Shown piece after piece: positions 7,473 to 16,533 of a stretch of DNA of 22,500 nt. The DNA comes from Prorocentrum cordatum (lineage: Eukaryota; Sar; Dinophyceae; Prorocentrales; Prorocentraceae). Within the stretch, counting starts at the first letter, position 1. The number at the start of each line of letters is the position of its first letter. The notes beneath the pieces are model-generated. The model saw only the letters and a list, made by a program, of their open reading frames with translations. It had not been told where the DNA came from and made no database searches. Made by a program: the position numbers and the translations under genes. The stretch covers positions 49,643 to 72,142 of the forward strand of contig CAUYUJ010016891.1 in NCBI GenBank assembly GCA_963575745.1. The letters run 5' to 3'.

Positions 7473-7506
7473 GGCGACTCCTGGAGCGGTCGCTCCAGGA
7501 GTCGCC
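7473..7506. other. Near-perfect 34-bp palindrome (16-bp arms, 2-nt spacer)
   Basis: GGCGACTCCTGGAGCG (7473-7488) is followed by GT and by its exact reverse complement (7491-7506). With a one-base bulge the stem extends by AGCC (7468-7471) and GGCT (7507-7510). No copy of it is seen elsewhere in the window. It could be a cruciform, a short transposon remnant or a hairpin RNA. Confidence 0.9.
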
Positions 7507-7655
7507 GGCTGTTGGAGTATTTGTGGGAGGTAGCAGTGAAAGACCGAAAGACCGAAGGAGGGACAGAGAGGAGGGAAAGGCGGAACACGAAGGAGACGGA
7601 GTGGGGTGACTAGTGGCGGCGTGGCGGTGAGAAGCTGTGGCTGTGCGTCGGGGGT

Positions 7656-7796
7656 CCACGCTCGCCAAGGTGGAAGGCGCAAAGGCACCTCTCCCCCTCT
7701 GCCCGTAGGACACCCCCACGGGCGTCCCCCAGTCCAACGACGAGTACCCTCACCTGCAAAGCAGGCGCAGGGTTCCCAGTACGTGGGGCTGGGAGC
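7656..7796 (+). repeat. Dispersed repeat family C, plus-strand copy
   Basis: It aligns with the reverse complement of 19077-19210. Shared blocks, in order: CCACGCTCGCC, GG-GGC-CAA-GGC, CTCTCC--CTGC-CGT, GTC-AA-G-CGAG, ACCTG, CAGGCGCA-GG-TCCCAG and GG-CTGG. In one frame both copies give Q-A-Q-G-S-Q-x-x-G, so a coding origin is possible. I do not recognise the family. Confidence 0.65.
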
Positions 7797-7998
7797 CGCC
7801 TAGGAGGTTCCACCGAGCGTAGGTGAGGTTTTTGCTTTCTGTGGCGGTGGCTACCCCAGTAGAAGCACCCCCCCCACCCATAGGTACCCGTCCCCCTCCA
7901 CAGTTTGCGGTGCGATAGCGTGGCGCTAGGTTGGTGGAGGCGGAGTACTGGTGCCGTGCAGTGACTGGAGGGGGAGGGGAGTAGCAGCAAAAAGCGGC

Positions 7999-8268
7999 GA
8001 GGTAGATACGAGTGGCGTGAGGCGGGGCTGCGGGCCGCGGCCGCCCTTTCGCCGGATGGATGGCGGCATCTGTGTAACTACTCTGGCGGTTGCCTGCGAA
8101 GGCGCGGGGCAGGCGATGTAGATAAGAGTGGCGTGAGGCGGGGTAGTGCGAAAGACGGGACAAGAGACAGTGTGGCTGGCTCTCGGCGCTGCGGGTCGCG
8201 GCCACCCTTCCGCCAAGGTGGCTGACGGCATTTGTATACTTGCGGCCGCCGTTGGCTGCGAAGGCGCG
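7999..8268. repeat. Diverged tandem duplication
   Basis: Unit 1 is about 7999-8107 and unit 2 about 8114-8268. Both contain TAGATA-GAGTGGCGTGAGGCG, CGCGGCC-CCCTT-CGCC, CGGCAT-TGT-TA and GGCTGCGAAGGCGCG-type blocks; unit 2 is about 46 bp longer. A weaker third echo (GCGGGCCGCGGCCACC) lies at 8354-8369. The minus strand is largely open through here, in continuity with the relic gene upstream. Confidence 0.7.
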
Positions 8269-8429
8269 ATGGTTGGCATCCACATTGCCAGATGCGAGTG
8301 CAAGTGGCTGCCGCGGTTGGTTTGCACGGATGCGGTGGTTGGCTTGCATGTTGCGGGCCGCGGCCACCAAGGCCTTCGCCGTGGTGACCAGCGGTGAGCT
8401 TCTCCCACCTCCCCCCAACATAAACATAA

Positions 8430-9173
8430 CACCAGCCGCCCATCCTGCCCATCCCGCCCCACAAGAGTGGTGAAGGTGAGGGTTAGATGGGCGGGAAGGG
8501 GGCGGAACATGCTAGAAGTGGGCAGCCAGGTGTGAGTGGGATGTTGGGCGAGAACTCTCAGTGGCCCAACTGATGGTACGATGGTAGATTCTTCGTGTCG
8601 CTGCTCCCGAGGCGCCACGACGGTGGGATTAGGGTGAACCCAAGAAACCGCGTGAGAGGACTCCGTCAATAGGCGGGGATCGTGACCATTGTGGGTGAGA
8701 ATGTTGCGGCGGATGTTGGAGCCCAGTGTTACCGCACACCCGCAAGCATACGTCGCATAATGTGCGTCCATGGGCGAATTTGGTCGGCTAGGTAGTATAC
8801 GTGTGTGAGAAAACAACGGCGGGTTTTGGAACGCTGTCTGACCTTGGACCCACTGCACGGCATAGCCTGTTGTAGGTGTAGACGCCGTGGTGATGTGCTG
8901 GTGCGGCCGCCGCGAGAGTATTCGAGGAGGTGTGAGTGTGCCGTCGTCAGAGACAACATGAGATAGATGTCGCAGGGGTGGTCAGTGCGAACCAACTTTT
9001 AATGCTGCTGGCTGTCCAGTGATTGCGGCTGTTTGTTGAAAGGATAGTTCCGAGAGAGGGATGTGGTGAAGAGCAGCTTGTCGCTCTAGTGGAGTATGCT
9101 GTCGGTCTGCTGGGGAAAAGCTTTTCAAAATTGGAGGTGGTGGGTGACGCACCGATGAGCCTCCTTTAGGCAT
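8430..9173 (-). pseudogene. Relic gene 1, downstream part (unrecognised protein)
   Basis: One minus-strand frame stays open from 9173 to about 8430, interrupted only by a TGA at 8982-8984. Its composition is balanced, unlike the repeat-driven frames around it: for example SPADRQHTPLERQAALHHIP upstream of the stop, and after it SPMDAHYATYACGCAVTLGS, then HAVSWVHPNPTVVAP. The DNA is less GC-rich than its surroundings. I recognise no domain. It probably continues the protein encoded at 9125-10721 after a frame change near 9150. A structural or retroelement-type protein is possible but not shown. Below about 8430 the frame enters tandemly duplicated DNA and coding character is lost. Confidence 0.42.
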
Positions 9174-9312
9174 GTCTCATCTTGAAGCGTGAGCCTCGTG
9201 TTGTTGTGGGTGACCAGGGGGGAGCTTTTGATCCGCCAGAGGTAGTCGACTATGCGGGCTGGTAGGCCTGTGCGAAAGGCGGCCACGGTGTCCACTGTGG
9301 CGTCACTTCCGC
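9125..9312 (-). pseudogene. Relic gene 1, frame-shifted segment with Gag-like look
   Basis: This frame reads TVAAFRTGLPARIVDYLWRI and then a polar stretch ending LKEAHRCVTHH before a TGA at 9125-9127. The pattern F-x-x-G-L, then I-x-x-x-L, then a TL...E segment is reminiscent of the C-terminal part of LTR-retrotransposon Gag (UBN2/retrotrans_gag-like) regions. The resemblance is weak and from memory of the pattern only. The preceding frame (9250-9900) ends in a TAG at 9250-9252, so a frameshift between about 9310 and 9350 is needed to connect the two. No zinc knuckle is seen. Confidence 0.35.
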
Positions 9313-9900
9313 TTGGCTGGCGGTGTTGCTGCTTGCCAGCTGTTGGGATGGCGTCGGGTTGTGTCCAGTGTGATTGGTCTCGGAGGCGCCGATGGCCTTC
9401 TTCGCAGAGTAGTCCAAGTTGTCGTACCCGAGGTATGCCTCGTCCTCATTGTCGTCGTGCATCGCCTTCATGTCGGATATCAGCGGTGGGCACTTCGTGT
9501 CGTAAATGTCGTTGCCAGTAGTTTGGGTGTTGCCGCTCGTGATCATGATGCTAGTTGGGGCTGGCTTTGGCTTGGTAGTCTCGGTGACGGTCGCCAGCCA
9601 AGTGTGCTTCCACTCGATCAGGCGTCGGATTCGCTGGCTGGTGTCTCTCGTGTCGAGGGAGAGTTGCAGATCCCTGCTGAGGGTGTCGGTGATGGGGAGT
9701 AAGCCTTGACCCTGTGGGATGGACCCTGTCGGTGCTGGACCCGACCTCGTGGGCTCTGTGGCGCTGGCATTCTGTGACACGGTGTTCGGTTCTCCTGGCG
9801 TGCAGTGGTTGCCTGTGACGTCCCCCTCATCTGGTGATTCACCCTTATCGCTTTCGCCGTGAGTTGTCGGTTGCCCAGCGGTTTTGTTTGGTGGGGCAGC
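9250..9900 (-). pseudogene. Relic gene 1, middle part (polar, acidic)
   Basis: Open from directly after a TGA at 9901-9903 to a TAG at 9250-9252, about 216 codons. The first 60 codons are Pro/Thr/Glu/Gly-rich and linker-like. Then come a helical piece (TLSRDLQLSLDTRDTSQRIR) and an acidic piece (DDNEDEAYLGYDNLDYSAKK), then a polar tail. The frame immediately upstream ends DLLEAQ before the TGA, in the same frame, so a single nonsense change may split one original ORF. No domain is recognised. The continuity of the frame and its non-repetitive composition argue that it was once coding. Confidence 0.45.
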
Positions 9901-10721
9901 TCACTGGGCCTCGAGCAGGTCGTTGATCTTCTCTATGGCCCGGTTGGCGACCTCTCTGAAAGGTAGAGATCGCGAAACGCGCTGCTTCTGACGTAGGGTT
10001 GTTACGTATTCCAAGCTTGATGTGCGTGAGGAGGTCGGATCTCTCCCAAGCGGCCATCTGTGGTGTCGGTGGGTCCCTGAGGTCGTCGGCAATCGAGTAG
10101 GCGAGCATCGTGGCGAGCTGATGGTTGATGCAGTGAGCCAGGACGATTTGTTGGCGAGTCATCGTGAATGGGCGGGCTGGTGTGAGTGCTTCGTTGCCCA
10201 TGAAGTTGTTCAGGGAGGCGGCGACGTAGGTTATCAGGACGTCGCATTCGCATTTCAGGCTGCGGTGTGGGTCTGTGCCCCAGTCGTAGCTATACTCCGG
10301 GTCGTCGATACTTGAGATGGCTTCCGAGATCATTTTGTGGACGGTTATCTTGAAAAGGGGAGTCGTTTTCTCGTAGTGGATGCTGCTGGTGTTGTCGGTC
10401 GGGCGCGCAATAGCGTCTTGCTGAAGGTATATTCCAGGGGATCCTGATCTCATGCCGATGTGCTCGATGGGTCGAGTGGCCTGCTCGTAGACGGTATCCA
10501 TGTGCGGTCTGGTCAATGTTTTGGTGATGGACTTAGCAGGCGGTGGTTTGTAGGGCACCTGCGCTGGGGGTGTACTGCTGCTGCTCTGTGCGGTATGCCC
10601 GTCGTATGAGTTTGGTGCCGTCCTGCCCGAGTTTCCTGTCGTCAGTCATCCCGTGTACCCCTGCCTTGGCTGTCGTTGGCTGGGGCGCAGTGGCATTTAT
10701 GTGGGGCTGGCGCCTTGGCAA
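9901..10721 (-). pseudogene. Relic gene 1, upstream part (helical protein, broken frames)
   Basis: Three overlapping minus-strand frames each look protein-like over part of the region. 10721 to about 10560 includes DDRKLGQDGTKLIRRAYRTE. 10558 to about 10000 includes KMISEAISSIDDPEYSYDWG, CECDVLITYVAASLNNFMGN and QIVLAHCINHQLATMLAYSI. About 9985 to 9901 includes FREVANRAIEKINDLLEAQ before a TGA. At least two frameshifts are therefore present (about 10550 and 9990). The middle part is rich in helix formers and contains Trp and Cys, unlike the repeat-derived peptides elsewhere. I recognise no family. Introns could explain some frame changes, but I see no clear splice sites. The start is unknown; the region begins just below the triplet-repeat block. 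Confidence 0.45.
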
Positions 10722-10904
10722 GTACGACTGTTATCGGCGGTGCCTTGTAGCGTAGCCCAGCCTTTGGTGGAGCCTAGGCGCTGTGGTCGACGCCGTCGGT
10801 AGGTGTGCCGTCGGTGGCTGCCGTCGATGATGACGCTGTGGTTGCTGCCGTGGCTGGGTCGAGATCCTGGCATTGCTGTGACACCCCGTTGTGGTCGCCG
10901 GCCT

Positions 10905-11135
10905 GCTCCTCCTCCTCCCCCTCCTCCTCCTCCTCCTCCTCCTCCTCCTCCTCCTCCTCCTCCTCCTCCTCCTCCTCCCCTCCTCCCCTCCTCCCCCTCC
11001 TCCCCCTCCTCCCCCTCCTCCTCCTCCTCCTCCTCCTCCTCCTCCTCCTTCGCCTCCTCCTCCTCCTCGTCCTCCTCCCCCCTCCTCCTCCTCCTCCTCC
11101 TCCTCCTCCTCCTCCTCCTCCTCCTCCTCCTCCTC
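10905..11135 (+). repeat. (CTC)n tract, left flank of the 3.2-kb triplet block
   Basis: CTC with CCCCTC and CGC interruptions. It is the reverse-complement counterpart of the GAG tract at 13815-14093. It ends about 70 bp before exon 5 and could serve as its pyrimidine tract. Confidence 0.95.
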
Positions 11136-11202
11136 CGTCCCCTCCTCCCCTTCCCCAGCTTCGCCGTGCCCCTCGCGCCCCAGGAGGCTTCCGAACATGC
11201 AG

Positions 11203-11284
11203 GACTCCGACTTCGTGGACTCCAGCCTGGAGAATGCGGTGGCGCGCCACGTGGCGGCGGAGCTCATGCGGCCCAGCACGCGGG
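11203..11284 (+). CDS. Probable exon 5 of the Roco-type GTPase
   Basis: After the acceptor ATGCAG|GAC (AG at 11201-11202) the sequence encodes DSDFVDSSLENAVARHVAAE and then LMRPST. This is a regular amphipathic helix with an acidic cap, clearly unlike the repeat-derived frames around it. In Roc/Miro-like proteins of this type, an acidic loop and an A-V-A-x-x-V-A-x-x-L helix follow switch I. The phase agrees with exon 4 ending at 5908. The 3' end is uncertain; G|GCCGCGGGG at 11284/11285 repeats the exon 1 donor context (G|GCCGCGGGG) and is my choice. That leaves phase 1, so at least one more exon would be needed before the candidate at 20801. Intron 4 would be 5294 bp. Confidence 0.5.
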
Positions 11285-11365
11285 GCCGCGGGGACGAAGG
11301 GAGCGCCCGCCCGCTTGCGCGCACGCCGCACGGTGCGCCGCTGCTGCTTCTGCTGCTGCTTCTGC

Positions 11366-11371
11366 TGCGTT

Positions 11372-11412
<41 letters not shown>

Positions 11413-11556
11413 TCGACGATGGAGGTTTCGAGGGTCCAGGAGCGAGGATCGGAGTTTCTTCTCGTCAGGAGCGACTGTCGAGGATGGATGACTGTGGCTG
11501 CGAGGGTCAGGGACCGAGGGGCGCAGTCTCTTTTAGTCTCCGGCCGTGCCCTGGCC
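11366..11556 (+). repeat. (GTC)n tract and 72-bp tandem duplication
   Basis: A GTC run at 11366-11411 is followed by two diverged units of about 72 bp (11411-11482 and 11483-11556). Both share GA-GATGGA, CGAGGGTC, GGA-CGAGG, and a T-rich TTCTT/TTTTAGTC end. Confidence 0.7.
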
Positions 11557-11724
11557 TCTGGAGGCCTCCGAAGGCTAGCGGGGATCTCTCCAGCGGACCC
11601 CTGGGGAGCTCCCGCAACGGCTTCGGGGAAATCAGATGCGGAGAAAGCGATGTTGGCCAGCGGCCGTCGCCGTCGCCGCAGCCGCCATTGTACTGGGAGG
11701 AGAAGGAGGAGGAGGTGGAGGAGG

Positions 11725-12257
11725 GGGATGATGAAGATGAGGATGAGGATGAGGGTGAAAATGATGATGATGTTGCTGATGATGATGATGCTGATGATGA
11801 TGCTGATGATGATGCTGATAATGATGATGGTCGCGATGATGATGATGCTGCTGATGATGATGAGGATGAGGATGATGCTGATACTGATGCTGATGATGAT
11901 GATGCTGCTGACGAGGATGATGCTGGTGATGGCGATGCTGATGATGCTGATGCTGATGCTGATGGTGATGATTATGATCATGATGATGCAGATGCTGATG
12001 CTGATGCTGATGATGATGCTGATGATGAGGAGGAGGAGGAGGAGGGGGAGAAAGATGAGGCAGAGGAGACGGAGGAGGAGGAGGAGGAGGAGGAAGTGGA
12101 GCAGGTGGAGGAGCAGGAGGCGGAGGAGGAGGAGGAGGAGGACGAGGCGGAGGAGGAGGAGGAGGCGGTGGAGCAGGAGGCGGATGAGGATGATGATAAT
12201 GATGCTGCTGATGGTGGTGATGCTGATGCTGATGCTCATGATGATGATACTGCTGCT

Positions 12258-12288
<31 letters not shown>

Positions 12289-13074
12289 ATGATGATGACA
12301 CTGATGACGATGATGCTGATGATGGCGACGATGATGATGATGATGGTGATGCTGATGATACTGATGATGATGCTGATGCTGATGACGATGATGATGCTGA
12401 TGATGCTGATGATGCTGACGATGATGATGCTGATGATGATGATGATGCTGATGATCACAATGATGATGCGGCTGATGATGATGCTGCTGCGGATGATGAT
12501 GAGGACGGTGCCGATGATGCTGACGATTGTGATGATGATGCTGCTGCTGATGCTGATTATGCTGATGATGATGATGTTGCTGATGGTGATGATGATGCTG
12601 ATGATGATGCAGATGATGACGACGACGCTGATGATGATGCTGATACGGCTGATGATGATGATGCTGATGCTGATGCTTATGATGATGCTGATGATGATGA
12701 TGCTGATGATGATGCTGATGATGATGATGCTGACGATGCTGTTGATGGTGATGATGGTGATGATGATGAGGCTGCTGCTGCTGATGGTGTTGACGATGCT
12801 GATGATGATGATGATGATGATGCTGATGATGCTGACGATGATGACGACGACGGCGGCGATGACCACGACGATGCTGATGCTGATGATGATGATGATGCTG
12901 ATGCTGATACTGATGCTGATACTGATGCTGCTGCTGATGATGATGCTGCTGCTACTGATGCTGCTGCTGATGATGATGATAGTGATGCTGATGAAGACGA
13001 TGATGATGATGATGATGATGATGATGACGATGCTGATGCTGATGCTGATGATGATGATGATGATGTTGATGATC

Positions 13075-13107
<33 letters not shown>

Positions 13108-13248
13108 CTGGTGCTGATGATGATGGTGCTGACGATGCTGATGATGATGCTGATGCTGATGCTGATGCTGATGATGATGATTATGCTGATGCTGATGATG
13201 ATGACGATTCTGATGATGATGATGATGATGATGATGATCATGCTGCTT

Positions 13249-13290
<42 letters not shown>

Positions 13291-13699
13291 CTGATGCTGA
13301 TGATGATGATGACGACGATGCTGATGATGATGATGATGTTGTTGTTGATGATGATGATGATGGTGATGATGATGCTGATGATGCTGATGCTGATGCTGAT
13401 GATGATGATGATGATGCTGATGCTGATGATGATGATGATGATGATGTTGTTGTTGTTGATGATGATGATGCTGATGATGATGATGATGATGATGACGGTG
13501 ATGGTGATGATGATGATGATGAGATGATGATGATGATGATGCTGATGCTGATGATGGATGCTGATGATGCTGATGACGATGCTGATGACGATGATGATGA
13601 TGATGATGATGATGATGCTGATGATGATGACGATGCTGATGATGATGATGATGATGATGATGATGCTGATGATGATGCTGATGATGATGATGATGATGA

Positions 13700-13764
<65 letters not shown>

Positions 13765-13818
13765 GATGATGATGATGATGATGATGATGATGACGATGAC
13801 GATGCTGATGATGCTGAG
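11725..13818 (+). repeat. 2.1-kb GAT/GCT triplet array with a GAG insert
   Basis: Almost every triplet is GAT or a single-base change of it, mostly GCT, also GAC, GTT and GGT. A GAG/GCG-rich block sits at about 12026-12182. The array gives very long open frames on both strands (Asp/Ala, Met/Leu, His/Gln, Ile/Ser), caused by the absence of stop triplets in the repeat. Phase slips of the form GATGAGATGATG occur near 13521, 13698 and 13763, so no one frame stays Asp/Ala to the end. This argues against selection as protein. Confidence 0.95.
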
Positions 13819-14093
13819 GACGAGGAGGAGGAGGAGGAGGAGGAGGAGGAGGAGGAGGAGGGGGGGAGGGAGGGGGGGGGGAGGAGAGGGGAGGAGAGGC
13901 GGGGGAGGAGGAGGAGGGAGGAGGAGGAGGAGGAGGAGGTGGCGGAGGCGGAGGCGGAGGAGGGGAGGAGGAGGAGGAGGAGGAAGAGGAGGAGGAGGAG
14001 GAGGAGGAGGAGGAGGAGGAGGAGGAGGAGGAGAGTGGAGGAGGAGGAGGAGGAATGGGAGGAGGTGGAGGAGGAGGAGGATGAGGAGGAGGA
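13815..14093 (+). repeat. (GAG)n tract, right flank of the triplet block
   Basis: GAG with long G runs near 13860-13885 and GCGGAG near 13940-13960. It is complementary to the CTC tract at 10905-11135. Confidence 0.95.
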
Positions 14094-14458
14094 GTTTGAC
14101 CTGTGTAAACCCAAGAGTCATCAACGATGTGGGAATAAACCCTCCCTCCAAGCTCCCTCTTCATAGGCCGCTACAGCGGTTGATTTCCATTGAGGGGGCT
14201 GCCTCGTTCGAAGACAACCGTTGGAAGACCCTGAGGCATGCCAACGCGTTGTTCTCGGGATTCCAATGCCACGGACAAACTCGACTGTTGCGTCTTGACG
14301 TTACTGAATGGTTCCAGAAAGCCACCCCAGGGACTTCAACACAACGAGCCAACGTAACTGTTGCACCCGCATGACCCTGAGTCCTCTTAAAACGAATTTT
14401 GTGGCACGTGGATGATGGGAACCCGTGGAACTCTTGCAGATTGTTAACAAGAGTGTTC
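14094..14458. other. Less GC-rich unique stretch, no assigned gene
   Basis: Balanced composition and open on both strands. On the plus strand a frame to the TGA at 14372-14374 contains DNRWKTLRHANALFSGFQCH and TEWFQKA. On the minus strand a frame from about 14493 covers the same DNA. Neither shows a domain, and I cannot choose between them. It may be a fragment of another decayed gene. Confidence 0.3.
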
Positions 14459-14651
14459 GCCGCGCTAGGACGAGAACCACATTTTGAAAACAACCCGCCC
14501 TCAATCCGTGAAGCTTTGGCATTTTTTTAAACGAATATGCGCCGCGCTAAGGCGAGAGCCACACTGTGAAAACAACCCGCCCTCTAAGGCGAGAGCCACA
14601 TTTTGAAAACCACCCGCCCTTCATCTGTGAAGCTGTTGCCAATGTTTAAGT
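14459..14651 (+). repeat. Three direct-repeat units (CGCGCTA--CGAGA)
   Basis: Unit 1 is 14459-14530, unit 2 is 14540-14584 (truncated) and unit 3 is 14585-14650. Shared blocks: CGCCGCGCTA (units 1 and 2), GCGAGA-CCACA--TGAAAAC, A-CCGCCCT, and in units 1 and 3 TGTGAAGCT-like and TTTAA tails. Confidence 0.85.
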
Positions 14652-14759
14652 TTTAGAGTCATAAGCGGTGAAGCAGTCTCAAATGAAACGCCCAGACCGC
14701 CTTATAAACAGGCTTCGGGGTGCGACAGGGATAGGTTATTTATACGGAAAAGGAATGAA

Positions 14760-14934
14760 GGATGAGGAGGCGGAGGAAGAGGAGGAAGAGGAGGATGAGG
14801 AAGAGGAGGAGGAGGAGGAGGAGGAGGAGGAGAAGGAGGAGGAGGAGGAGGAGGAGGAGGAGGAGGAGGAGGAGGAGGAGGATGAGGCGGAAGAGAAGGA
14901 GGAGGAGGAGGAGGAGGAGGAGGAGGAGGAGGAG
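14760..14934 (+). repeat. (GAG)n tract
   Basis: GAG with occasional GAT, GCG and AAG. Open Glu-rich frames here are repeat-driven. Confidence 0.95.
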
Positions 14935-15258
14935 GCCCACGACTCATCCTTCACACCCGCATCACAGTTACTTTCCTTATTCCCTCTGTGCTTACATTCC
15001 CGAGCGCAGGTTCCGCAGGGACCTCAGGTGAAGATATTGTTCCTGACCACACCTCTTCCAGGACAGCGTCTACGCCTGCACAGTACCAATTGCAGGGCCG
15101 TTGTGGCCAAGCACTACATCGGTTTCGACGACTACGTCTTGCGTCCACGCAGGCCAGTTCACGACGACCACGTCGATTACCAACCCTGCCTGGCGCCGCA
15201 GGTGACGGAAAAAGAGAGCTGCAGCACGCGCGTTCTTGTGAGTAGCGTCGGCACGTGA

Positions 15259-15885
15259 CCGGCTCGACCAGCACACGCACCGCGAGTTCGACTTAACACG
15301 TCAGCTGCTACAGCCTCGCCGCAATGCGCAGCAGCCACTGCGGCGTCGACCTTGAGCTCCAACCATGGCGACGTCATGGGGTACAGCTGCGACTGGATCG
15401 GGATCGGCGTTGCCACCATGGAGGTCATAATCGAGCCGCCCACGAATCAGGCCATCTACGCTGAGATCTACCATGCTGACAATTGGAGCAGGTCTCGCGC
15501 GCTTGAAGAGCCGCAACTGGACTGAGCAGTGGGCCGAGCACCCCGACAAGAACTGGGGCCGTACCTACGGCCACAACAGCAAAACCCTGGACAAGAATAG
15601 TGCAGCAGGACTACCTACTGCAGACGCCGTGGCGCAGATCGCCTTCGCCAAGGCCATTATCTTCAACGGCGTGGCCCTGGCGCGATAGATTATGTCGGGG
15701 CAGCGACTCAGACCATTGAGCACTATTGCGAACGCGTCAGGAACAACTTGCGAATAATGCAGGCCTACATGGGCGAGTTCGAGAACAAGTCCGAGGAACT
15801 CGCCATTATCCCGCAGGGCATCAGAAACGCAAGGGACTACCGTTGCAGCGACGACGAGGCCGCAGGCCGACGGGCCCCGCTGTGA
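15259..15885 (+). pseudogene. Relic gene 2, N-terminal part in three broken frames
   Basis: Three consecutive frames look protein-like. 15259-15525 (TGA) contains GDVMGYSCDWIGIGVATMEV and AIYAEIYHADNW. 15473-15688 (TAG) contains SRNWTEQWAEHPDKNWGRTY and DAVAQIAFAKAIIFNGVALA. 15682-15885 (TGA) contains GAATQTIEHYCERVRNNLRI and YMGEFENKSEELA. Each picks up where the previous one loses coding character, so one original gene with at least two frameshifts is likely. Trp-rich and helical segments in balanced composition argue against chance. I recognise no domain. DNA upstream (14935-15258) may also belong to it but is less clear. Confidence 0.48.
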
Positions 15886-16425
15886 ATTGCAACGAGGATC
15901 CCCATCCCAGCGCCGAGAAGGCTGTCGAAGGCCAGGGGGGCCGCAGAGGGTCGCGACGTCAGCGCGCTGCCCGGGGGCCTCAAGGAGGAGAACCAACGCG
16001 TGGCTCGCGACATCGCGAAGAGCAGGACCGACGCCAACAGAGATCCAGGACTCAAGGAACCACTTCCGAAAGGCAGGAGAAGAAGCTGGCCGACACTTGG
16101 AAGAAACCAGGGCACAACAACGAGCTTCTGACCGATGTCCAGAGCGCTTAGCAGACGCCCGAGAAGATCGTATCGCGCCGCGAGTGCGCGCAAGTGCGGC
16201 AGAAGGCAGCGCTCGAAAAAAGGCCGAGGAGGGGCTGGGGGGGGCATCGGGGGGGCCGGCGCCGACGATCGCATCCAACGCGCGCCTTCGATTGAGAGGC
16301 TGAAGGATGATCTTCAAGAAACGCGTGAGACGTTCGCCGACCGCAACGCCGATCGAGCCAACGTGGCGAAGCAGTTCAGAGGGCGGCAAATCTTTCGGAC
16401 GAAAGACCAAGGTGCTACAACATGA
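15886..16425 (+). pseudogene. Relic gene 2, coiled-coil-like segment
   Basis: This continues relic gene 2. In the frame of 15682, after the TGA, it reads LKEENQRVARDIAKSRTDAN. In the next frame it reads FRKAGEEAGRHLEETRAQQR and then ARKKAEEG. Near 16290-16370 a third frame reads IERLKDDLQETRETFADRNA. The Glu/Arg/Lys/Ala-rich heptad-like pattern suggests a long coiled coil. Several frameshifts and stops (for example a TAG at 16149-16151) make it non-functional as read. Coiled-coil composition alone does not identify a family. Confidence 0.42.
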
Positions 16426-16533
16426 CCATGGATGCTGAGCAGCAGGTCGCCCGCGCGCGTGAACGACCGCGAAAAAAAGGCAGTGCGCATCGAAGCCGCC
16501 GTCTAGCGCGCGCAAGGAGGATACCGGCGACGA

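Noticed and set aside
10803-13769. Plus-strand Asp/Ala-rich frame of 988 codons, and a parallel Met/Leu-rich frame
   Set aside because: Same cause. The Asp/Ala phase is lost at several slips near 13521-13763, which argues against protein-level selection.
10731-14114. Minus-strand open frame of more than 1100 codons (Ile/Ser, Arg and Gly rich)
   Set aside because: It exists because the GAT/GCT and GAG triplets contain no stop in that frame. It is a homopolymer-like by-product, crosses the plus-strand exon at 11203, and has no domain.
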